Shown: one piece after another, positions 22,784-30,766 of the stretch
How positions within the stretch are numbered: position 1 is the first letter of the stretch
Layout of the letters: each line of letters opens with the position of its first letter
Source of the DNA: Phaseolus vulgaris
Lineage: Eukaryota > Streptophyta > Magnoliopsida > Fabales > Fabaceae
Direction: 5' to 3'
DNA: 64,000 nt
NCBI RefSeq assembly: GCF_000499845.2
Contig: NC_023754.2
Span: 6,526,477 to 6,590,476 of the forward strand
Notes under the pieces: generated by a model
The model's input: the letters and a program-made list of their open reading frames with translations, nothing else
The model's database searches: none
What the model was told of the DNA's origin: nothing
Program-made: the position numbers and the translations under genes

Positions 22784-24508
22784 ATGGCTGATAGACTACC
22801 GTTTGGGGAAGGTGCCTCAATAAACAGACCACCCTTGTTTTGTGGTTTGAATTACCAGTTTTGGAAAGTTAGAATGAAAATATTTATGGAATCTCTTGAC
22901 AATGGAATTTGGGATGCAATTGAAAATGGCCCTTTTATCCCAACGTTTGAAAAAGATGGTTCTGTCATTGAGAAGCCATGGTCTCAATGGACTGATGCAG
23001 AAAGTAGAAAGGCCAAATTCGATTGCATTCCCAAAAATATTATAACCTCTGTTTTAAATTCTGATGAGATTTTCAGGGTCTCACAATGCAAATCATCAAA
23101 AGAAATGTGGGATACTTTGGAAGTCACTCATGAAGGAACAAATGAGGTGAAAAGAGCTAGAAAGCATGCTCTCATCCAAGAGTATGAGATGTTTAGAATG
23201 CTTAAAGGTGAAACCATAGCTAAAGTGCAGAAAAGGTTTACACACATCATCAATCACCTTGTGAGCCTAGACAAGACGTTTGATAAAGAGGAGCTGAACA
23301 TCAAGATCTTGAAATGTCTTGATAGAGCATGGCAACCAAAGGTAACTGCTATTTCCGAATCTAAAGATCTAACATCATTAAGTGTTGCCTCTTTGTTTGG
23401 AAAGCTTAGGGAACATGAGCTAGAGATGAATAGACTCAATGTTCAAGAGAGTGAATATAAGCACACAAGGAGCATAGCCTTGAAAGCATCCAAACATAAG
23501 GGAAAGCAAGATTCAAGTGATGAGGAAAATCTTAGTTTGTTGTCAAGAAAATTCAGCAAATTCCTAAAAAGAAACCACAACAAAGACAACAACAAGGATA
23601 GGTATGGAAACAAGAAACCCAATGAATTTAATTCAGATAACTATACTTGTTTTGGTTGTGGTGAGCAAGGTCACATAAAGGCAGATTGTCCCAACAAGAG
23701 CAAAGAGAAAAAGACAAGCTACAAGGAGAAGAAAGGCAAGACAAAAAGAGCCTACATAGCTAGGGATGAAAATGAGGTGTCATCATCAAGTTCTTCATCA
23801 AGTGAAGATGAAAAAGCCAACATATGCTTAGTTGTTAAGGATGATGATGATGATTCTTGCAGTTCAAGTGAGGTAAGTTCATGTGCTTCCTTAAATGAAC
23901 AAAACTATAGTGAATTGCTTGAAGCTTTTCAAGAAACACATAATGAAGCTAATAGATTGGTTCTTTCAAACAACCGATTGAAAGATCTTAACAATGGGCT
24001 TGAAAAGAAAGTTAAATCACTTGAAAAGGAACTGAGAAAAGCAAAAAGTGATTTTGAAAAATTGGAAAATCATTTGAAAAATGCCTCTTGCAAGTGTGAT
24101 ACTCTCAATTGCACAAATTGTGAAAATCTTGAGAAAAAGGTTCACTATCTTGTTGAAACTGTGGACAAGCTTTCAAAAGGAAAGTCAAACTTTGAGAATG
24201 TCCTAGCATCTCAAAGCTGTGTTTTTGGAAAGGTTGGTTTAGGCTTCAATCCACAGAACAAGCAAGATAGGTTTTCAAAAAGCTTTTTGAGAAAATCAGA
24301 AAAACAACCGATTGTTAAGACGAAACAACCGGTTGTTACATGCTTTTACTGCATGAAGAAAGGCCACTCTGTTAGATTCTGCAAAATTAGAAAATATTAT
24401 GTTCCTAAAGGTTTTATGAAATGGATTCCTAAGGGATGTGATGTTTCTAACAGCAAAGAAAAGCCAAATGGACCCAAATTTGTAAGGGGACCAAATCTTG
24501 CAACTTGA
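22784..24508 (+). CDS. Gag protein of SIRE-A (574 aa), intact
   Basis: Structural protein that packages element RNA into virus-like particles in the cytoplasm. The N-terminus GEGASINRPPLFCGLNYQFW and the body (EMWDTLEVTHEGT, FTHIINHLVSLDK, LKCLDRAWQPKVTAISES) match the Retrotran_gag_2/UBN2 type. Two CCHC zinc knuckles follow: CFGCGEQGHIKADC at residues about 289-302 and CFYCMKKGHSVRFC at about 520-533. Between them lie a serine/acidic tract and a coiled-coil-like segment (about 380-440). The start is 46 bp after the primer site and no earlier ATG in frame was seen. The region coding QPIVKTKQPVV contains a copy of the paired LTR word. It is homologous to the broken gag of SIRE-B. Ending in a stop with no pol behind it is the unusual feature. 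Confidence 0.93.
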   Translation: MADRLPFGEGASINRPPLFCGLNYQFWKVRMKIFMESLDNGIWDAIENGPFIPTFEKDGSVIEKPWSQWTDAESRKAKFDCIPKNIITSVLNSDEIFRVSQCKSSKEMWDTLEVTHEGTNEVKRARKHALIQEYEMFRMLKGETIAKVQKRFTHIINHLVSLDKTFDKEELNIKILKCLDRAWQPKVTAISESKDLTSLSVASLFGKLREHELEMNRLNVQESEYKHTRSIALKASKHKGKQDSSDEENLSLLSRKFSKFLKRNHNKDNNKDRYGNKKPNEFNSDNYTCFGCGEQGHIKADCPNKSKEKKTSYKEKKGKTKRAYIARDENEVSSSSSSSSEDEKANICLVVKDDDDDSCSSSEVSSCASLNEQNYSELLEAFQETHNEANRLVLSNNRLKDLNNGLEKKVKSLEKELRKAKSDFEKLENHLKNASCKCDTLNCTNCENLEKKVHYLVETVDKLSKGKSNFENVLASQSCVFGKVGLGFNPQNKQDRFSKSFLRKSEKQPIVKTKQPVVTCFYCMKKGHSVRFCKIRKYYVPKGFMKWIPKGCDVSNSKEKPNGPKFVRGPNLAT

Positions 24509-25272
24509 ATCTGTTTATGCAGGAAAAATGAAGAGAAAAGGAAGAATTGAGCCTTCTGATCAAGCTGTTGAAGAAAAAGGCAGTCATTGAAGCTGAATCA
24601 ATGCTATGCAAAAGGTCAAAACAGTGAAAAGAAGTTTTCTTGATCAACAAGCAATTGGCTCATTGAAGAAACAACAGAAGGATAAGACCTTCCTTTTATT
24701 TGTTCTCAATTTCTGTTTCAAAGTTCTTTCCTATGATTAATTGCCTTTTAATCAATGTCATGTACTTTAATCTGTTCCTGTTTATGGTTAAAAATTACAA
24801 AATCAAGTTTTTAACTGCTGCAGAAAAACAACCGATTGTTTTGAGTCTGACAGCACTGTGTAGAAATTGATTTAACTGCCTTTTGAATTTCTAGCCGTTG
24901 CAGATATTTTTCAAAGGGAGAATCTTGGTCAAAGGATCTGTGTTGAAAGCTGATCACGTTCAGAAAGGATTTACAACAGTCATAAAGGAATATATTCCAA
25001 AATTTTGGAAATTCAAGAGCCTTAATGACTAGTCAAAGATCACATGTGAAGACCATGTGATTTTCAGCTTTTTCTGACATTTTCAGTGCAAAACAGAGTC
25101 AAGTCCTCTCTCTGGAAAATCAGGTACCCAATGAATGAAATTAAATTCAAATTGATTCTCTTTCTACTATAAAATCAGGTGCAGATTTCTTTCATCAAGA
25201 ACAACCAATTGCAACATCTCTTGCACCATCTCTTGCAAAATTTCTATGAAGTGAGTTTTCGTCTCTGCTGTC
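24509..25272 (+). other. SIRE-A spacer where pol would be expected
   Basis: No protease, integrase, RT or RNase H motif is found in any frame. One AACAACCGATTGTT word sits at 24827-24840. In SIRE-B the corresponding place holds about 3.2 kb of pol plus a 0.5-kb spacer, so the sequence here may be the post-pol spacer with pol deleted. Confidence 0.75.
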
Positions 25273-26475
25273 ATGGAATCAACCCCTCCCACCTCTAAAA
25301 GAGTCAAAACCAGAGCTGTAAGGTCTGGAGGAAGGCTTGAAAGCTGGTTTTCTGGTGACACCGATCTCATTCAGAAGTATAGATATGAAACAAGTGTCAA
25401 GAAGATAAACAACCCCAAGGTTGTGTGCTTTGACTGGCTGAAAAGTCAAAAGCTTGACAATGTGAGGAGGCTTCTCAAGGACCAATCACTCAGAAAGTTT
25501 CTGGAGCTCAAAGGGAACATATATCCAGATTTGGTGAGAGTTTTCTACACCAACTTGAAGTTTGAGGAAAACAACTTAGTCTCTCATGTGAAAGGCATGG
25601 AGATGCAGATAACCCATGAGGTTTGGGCAGCTGTTGCTGGGCTTAAGTTCTCTGGATTAAGAATCAATAAAGGAAACCTTGGTGTGGTAGAAGATTTCAA
25701 CAAAATCCAGTTCTACAAAAGTTGCTTGAAGAACAATCAATCTCAAGTTAGCACATGCTCGGTTGGAGGTTTGAAGCTTGATGAGAGGTTGCTTGCTCTC
25801 ATTGTAACTTGGATTCTAACTCCAAGGGGGAGTAACCACTTTGTGTTGACTGAAGAAGATCTGGTTTACATCTTCTGCATCACCAAGAAAATGAAGATCA
25901 ATTGGATTCACATAATTAAAGAACATATGCAAAAAGCCATGAGGTTAGGCGATTACCACTATCCCTATGCTGTTTTAATATCTAAGTTTCTACACTATTT
26001 TGAAGTTAATCTTGAAGATGAAACTTTTGAGCTGGTCAAGTCAACTCAAGAGTTGAACAATGGATCACTCAGCAAGATGGGCTTTACAAAAATAGGTGGA
26101 AAGTGGATAGGTAAGGATGGTGATCATGGTGCATCGTCTAGTGGTGTTGCTCATCTTGAACAAGATGAAATTGCTGACATGGATGTTCAACATGAAGATC
26201 CAGTTGAAGATTTTCAAGATGCAGGTCCTAGTGCTGATGCTGAACATCAAGGAGAAAGAATGCAAACCATGTCTCCTTTTGAAAGACTCATGGTGAATAG
26301 GCTAGATACCTTTGCTGAAAATCAAAGGAGCCTTCATGATCTATGTGTTAGTAACTTTCAGAGGATTGACACCAGGTTTGACAACATGGATGCAAGGTTT
26401 ATGACTCTGGACGAACAGATTGAAGCTGTCCAGAATCAAATCTTTGATCTTCAGTTTGTTGATGAAGAAGATTGA
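25273..26475 (+). CDS. SIRE-A third ORF, 'putative plant transposon protein' type (400 aa)
   Basis: It lies where Sireviruses carry their extra (env-position) ORF. Clearly homologous to the SIRE-B protein at 61279-62460: shared blocks include NIYPDLVRVFY, NLVSHVKGM, LTPRGSNH and KMGF. This matches what I recall as the plant-mobile-like 'putative plant transposon protein' domain; its biochemical role is unknown. No signal peptide or membrane segment is visible, so it does not look like an envelope glycoprotein. The N-terminus is basic (SKRVKTRAVRSGGR). The C-terminal third is acidic and ends in a heptad-like segment (MDARFMTLDEQIEAVQNQIF) suggesting a coiled coil. The start is the first ATG after stops. 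That two diverged elements keep it open suggests selection. Confidence 0.85.
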   Translation: MESTPPTSKRVKTRAVRSGGRLESWFSGDTDLIQKYRYETSVKKINNPKVVCFDWLKSQKLDNVRRLLKDQSLRKFLELKGNIYPDLVRVFYTNLKFEENNLVSHVKGMEMQITHEVWAAVAGLKFSGLRINKGNLGVVEDFNKIQFYKSCLKNNQSQVSTCSVGGLKLDERLLALIVTWILTPRGSNHFVLTEEDLVYIFCITKKMKINWIHIIKEHMQKAMRLGDYHYPYAVLISKFLHYFEVNLEDETFELVKSTQELNNGSLSKMGFTKIGGKWIGKDGDHGASSSGVAHLEQDEIADMDVQHEDPVEDFQDAGPSADAEHQGERMQTMSPFERLMVNRLDTFAENQRSLHDLCVSNFQRIDTRFDNMDARFMTLDEQIEAVQNQIFDLQFVDEED

Positions 26476-26635
26476 AAGAAAAACAACCGATTGGTCATCA
26501 AAACAATCGATTGTTTTTGGCTGTTCTCTTTTCTGGTTTTATAATTTCTTTCCTTCTGCTGTTGCTGGTTTATTTCTGATGTAATGGGAACAATGTTTTT
26601 TTTTTATCTCTTATCTTTGTCTATTTGTGAAGACA

Positions 26636-26647
26636 AATAGGGGGAGA
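26636..26647 (+). promoter_or_regulatory. Upstream (second) polypurine tract of SIRE-A
   Basis: AATAGGGGGAGA, nearly identical to the tract that abuts the 3' LTR, but about 236 bp upstream of it. SIRE-B has one at a similar distance. Confidence 0.6.
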
Positions 26648-26872
26648 TATATGCTGTGTTTCCAATTTTTTTAAGTTTCTGTTTTTCAAGTTGTTAAAAA
26701 CAGTTTGAGTGATGTTATTTGGTTCTGATATTAGATGTTTTAAGCTTTAATTGTTTATCTGTATACTAACAGAATATCAGAAGTTCAATGTATTGCTCAA
26801 AGTTCTATTGCAGGAATTGCTTCAGATTTAATCAAGAACAACACAAACATCAGGGATTTGTCTTCTTCAAAT

Positions 26873-26882
26873 AGGGGGAGAT
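26873..26882 (+). promoter_or_regulatory. Polypurine tract of SIRE-A
   Basis: AGGGGGAGAT directly abuts the 3' LTR start (TGTCGAACC at 26883); expected primer for plus-strand DNA synthesis. Confidence 0.82.
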
Positions 26883-28025
26883 TGTCGAACCAAGTGGTGT
26901 TCATTGTTTTGAAGAATCCAAATCCTTTGAAGGATGATGAAGCCTCTGCTTTGCTTGATGCTGTTGTGCTGGTTTAAGCTTTGTTCTGAGGTAGTTCAAT
27001 GTTGTAATCAACCCTTGGATTAAATCTCAAAGCAATTAGCATCTCAATTTTATCAAAGCAAAATGTTTTTTAAACTAAGTTGAAACAACCGATTGTTTTG
27101 TCGAAACAACCGATTGTTTACACTTAGGTGTTTTGAGAAAGTTTGAAAACTGTTTTTGAATGGTGAATTTTGTTAAGTAGCAAAACAACCGATTGATTCG
27201 AGGAAACAATCGATTGTTTGTTTTAAAACCATAACAGAAAAACTGTTTTCTTTGACTGAGCTTTAAATGCTTTAACTGAATACGCTCCAGTCATTAAATG
27301 CTTTGACCAATCTGTTTTAAATGCAATTAAGAGTTTGTTAAGATTTGATAACAAACTATATTCTTAGATATATTCTGAAAAAATGTTTTTATGTTTTAAA
27401 GAATCTTGAAACAAAGTTTTAATAAAAAGAAGAATTTTTCAAAGAGTTCTGAGATTGCAAAAGTGTTGAGAGATTGATCAAGATGCTGAATAGGATTCTG
27501 CTTGTATTGATTTCAGATATTCATCTGTAACAAGTGTAATCTTTATAAACTGCTGAACAATTAGTTTGTGTGTGTTGTTGAGATTGGCTGTGTGTTCTTG
27601 AGGTGTTCAAGATCAGCAATCTTAGTGTTGGCCAAGGAGAGTGTGTTTCTTGAGGTGTTCAAGGTCATTCTCTTGGTTGTGGTGTAAGTGATCAAGTGGT
27701 GATTGCTTAGTGGATATCCTCAAGGTTTCTGAGAAGACTGGATGTAGCTCTGGTTTGGAGTGAACTAGTATAAACAACTGTGTACAATCTCTCTATCCCT
27801 AACTCTTTAATTTCAGTTTGTTTGTTGTTTGCTGGTATAAATAACCGATTGTTTCAAAGAAACAACCGATTGTTTTTTCTAGTATTACAGTTTTGCTTGC
27901 TGTTTTGGCTAACTGAATTGCTGAATCAATTGGTTTCTGAAATAAGTTCATTCTAGCTTTGAAAAGTTTGCGAAAACCCCTTTAAACAATTCACCCCCTC
28001 TAGTTTAAAGCCATCTTTTCTAACA
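26883..28025 (+). repeat. 3' LTR of SIRE-A
   Basis: Begins TGTCGAACC and ends CTAACA before the CTGAG duplication. The same paired words are present, including 27084/27105. Most differences from the 5' LTR lie in the first 130 bp. Confidence 0.93.
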
Positions 28026-28620
28026 CTGAGCTCTTGTTTGCAAAGAAGAATAAAACGGACAAATTTTCCCAATCATGGACCCCAAATATCTTTGGGGTTT
28101 AGGGGAGATTGCTACTTATCCCTCTGATTTTACCTCTAAGGATGTTGTGGAAGATTTTGTTTCTTCCTTCAATATATGCTCCAATAATATGAGTGAGTTT
28201 ATTATGGCGGAGGTTTATGACCCTAACGATGGATTCTATATGAAACTTAGAACCAAGGAGAAGATTTTACCTTTTTATACGAGTTCTTCTTTAAGGAGCT
28301 CGACATACTCTTTCCCCTTTCTCCTTTTAAGTGTCGATTACTATGGTCCCTAGTCAACTTCCTACTAACAATTGGGCTTTCTTGAAGGCCTTTCAAATAC
28401 TTTGTCAATACCTTGAAATTTCTCCTACCATAAATAAATTCATGTACTTATATCAATTAAAGCCTGATTCAGAAGTCAGTTGGGTGTCTTTGAATAGCGC
28501 TCAACATGGGTTTTTGTTCACAATTTATCCTTCTTTAAAAAGCTTTAAGAGTCGTTTTTTAAGCTTAAGAGTTCCCAAGATACCATAAAAAGATTATGTT
28601 TTTACCCTAACCATACTCTT
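28026..28620 (+). pseudogene. Gypsy-type 'putative transposase' (PF04195-like) fragment
   Basis: After the SIRE-A target duplication, coding-like sequence spreads over three frames: MDPKYLWGLGEIATYPSDFT from 28075, then LDILFPFSPFKCRLLWSL in a second frame near 28300, then NNWAFLKAFQILCQYLEI and WVSLNSAQHGFLFT to about 28588. The order and words fit the plant retroelement domain called putative gypsy-type transposase, usually found in gag-position proteins of Tat-lineage elements. Frameshifts near 28280 and 28340 make it dead. Confidence 0.7.
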
Positions 28621-29421
28621 CAGTTTACGTCATACTGGCAAAGACTTGATAAGTCAAGTTAAAGGCCAAAAGTGTAATTTCTCTCAAAATTAAACCAATA
28701 ATTGACAAAGTGTTTATGCTTCAAAATTATTAATGTTCAACCTACAATTTTAACCTAAGTTGACTACATTTTTATGAAATATTTGTAACACCTCGACATA
28801 AATTATTAAATTATTAACCAAATAATTTCTTAAATTTGTGTTAATAGATATGTAGAAAAACACAATAATATTGTCTTTAGGACAAGAAACAAATTTAGAA
28901 ATCCAACTCACAAAATATGTTTCTAAACCTATAAATCATTCTACTATCACATCAACTAACTACACCAACAATCACACAAAACCAAAATCACAAGAAAATC
29001 ACTTCCCTTTATTTATTCTAGGAAAAGAGCTACTTTGATACCAAAATGTAAATCCTAAAAAATACTACACTTGCAAAGTATATACATACATGTTTCAAAT
29101 TCTAAGCAAATTAATTCCCTCTTTTTAAGAATTTACATGCATAACTAAAATTTTAAATCAAAACATACAATATAAATTCTTGAACTAGCTTATTTCAAAG
29201 CCTTCTCACTTGCCACCACATTTTCTCTCGTGTAAGAACACAATCAGTCAAACCACACAACAATAGATTGCTAGTATTTTAAAATTTCACATACAAACAT
29301 ATATTAAAAATAATTATACACATATATTTTGACAATTCATATAATATATTCTCTTTTCATCCATATGTTCACATGGATACATATTCAATTCCTTCATTAA
29401 ACATTTGAATGTACATAAATA
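28621..29421. other. AT-rich intergenic DNA, no gene seen
   Basis: No coding or RNA feature supported. TGTAACACCTCGACATA at about 28784 resembles the start of some gypsy LTRs but no matching end was found. Confidence 0.55.
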
Positions 29422-29524
29422 TAGACCACACATGCATCTATATAACAAATTATATTCACCAAAGAATATCTATTAATACCTTTTAGAATACTTGTATTAA
29501 CCAAGTCCTATAAAAAATTAACAT

Positions 29525-30660
29525 TGTTCTCGCCAAAACTCAGGGTTGGAAGCTTGGAGATGGTCTCCGAGGTGATCTTTCGTAATTGTAGCTTTGGGAT
29601 GCTTGAAGATTACAATGAGATGAAGGGAGCTCCCCCTATTTACAATACTCTGACAATCAAGTTAGTGAGAGCATAAAATATCAATGTAGCATGTATTGCA
29701 TAGAATAATACTTGCCTTTGCCTTTTGGAGGTCATCCTCTATTTATAGAGTTTTTCATCAGAATAATATCACAACAGATTCAAATAATAACAATCATATC
29801 TTTTATCTTCAGAATAATATCGCAACATACTAAATAACAATCATATAGTTTATTTTCATAATAATATCACAACAAATTAATTAATAACAATCATTTTTCG
29901 ATTATCTCACATCGGATTTATATCCAATTAAGATCATATCGGTCATTTTACCAATATAATTCAGACAACACACAACCCCCTAGCCTCGAGCCGAGCGAGC
30001 AAGGCGATGAGGCTATAGTCAATGTTTGCATTACAAGCAGTTTTTCACGTGGTTCAAGAAACTATATGACAAGACGTGGGTATTCCAGTTATAATTGCGG
30101 TCTGATCATAATTGTCAGCCAAGTTGTTTACTAGGCTTCTGCCAAGATTTCACCAAACTTTCGTTAAGTTTTTACTTGCTTCGAAGGGATTTTATCTAAA
30201 TGGTTGGGTGAAGCTTAATTGATATCTTGTGAAATAAACTTGACCTAAAACGTCAGTAAGACAGATCCATCGTGAATCGTCAAAATTTTTATAACAGTTA
30301 TTGTCCTTACCTTGGTTGGTTGAAGTAGTCCCACTGTGGTTATCATCAGCCAAGATGGTCTGATCGTGGAAGTCGTTGCCAAGTTGATCTGATTATAGTA
30401 TTTAGCCAAGTTAGTCCGTTCGTAGAAACCGTCATCAGCCAAGTTGGTCTGATCATAAGATTTAGCCAAGTTGGTACACTTGTAGAAACCGTTGTCAGCC
30501 AAGTTGGTCCGATCATAGGATTCGTCCAAGTTGGTCCACTCGTAGAAATGGTTAACGGTCGAGTTGGTCTGATCTTAGGATTCGGCCAAGTCGCTCCGTT
30601 TGTAGAAATCGTTGACGACCGAGTTGGTCCAATCTTAGGATTCGGCCAAGTCAGTCCGTT
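29525..30660 (-). repeat. LTR-like insert of the TGTTCTCGCC family
   Basis: Its left end is TGTTCTCGCC at 29525. Read on the minus strand, a TATA box CTATAAATAG lies near 29738-29748, then CTAACTTGATTGTCAGAGT near 29650-29668, then the end GGCGAGAACA. This is the same order as the repeats at 4815 and 41817. The right part contains the 60-bp minisatellite. Confidence 0.5.
30361..30660. repeat. 60-bp minisatellite (five units)
   Basis: Units start at 30361, 30421, 30481, 30541 and 30601 with no length change; each has a GTAGAAA-like start, AAGTTGGTCTGATC and a GGCCAAGT-like end, with substitutions between units. The period is 20 codons, so two minus-strand frames (30245-30529 and 30346-30672) stay open as 20-residue repeats; I consider them repeat artefacts. 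Confidence 0.92.
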
Positions 30661-30766
30661 TGTAGACCACACATGGATCTATATAACAAAGAATATTCAC
30701 CAAAGAATATCTATTAATACCTTTTAGAATACCTGTATTAACAATGTCCTATAAAAAAACTAACAC

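Larger units (their letters stand above)
21579..28025 (+). mobile_element. SIRE-A: Sirevirus-like copia element lacking pol
   Basis: Complete element of 6447 bp with LTRs 21579-22723 and 26883-28025 and a perfect target duplication CTGAG at 21574-21578 and 28026-28030. A primer site follows the 5' LTR and a polypurine tract precedes the 3' LTR. It encodes an intact gag and an intact third ORF, but the 764 bp between them holds no protease, integrase, RT or RNase H. By eye the LTRs differ at about 13 substitutions and one 2-bp indel (about 1.1%), so it is young. It must depend on another element's pol to move. Confidence 0.93.
29422..30766. repeat. Insert flanked by a ~100-bp direct repeat
   Basis: 29422-29523 and 30663-30766 share about 100 bp (TAGACCACACATG through CCTATAAAAAA) with only scattered differences. 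Between them lies the LTR-like insert with its minisatellite. A direct repeat of this length is too long to be a normal 5-bp retrotransposon target duplication. Confidence 0.8.

Noticed and set aside
25273..26475. Envelope glycoprotein call for the third ORF
   Set aside because: No signal peptide, membrane helix or fusion-like segment; the central block fits a plant transposon protein domain instead.
28784..28800. TGTAACACCTCGACATA as a gypsy LTR start
   Set aside because: No matching LTR end, second copy or coding part was found nearby.
30245..30672. Minus-strand 94- and 108-codon frames
   Set aside because: Translations of the 60-bp minisatellite in two frames; no independent evidence of a gene.
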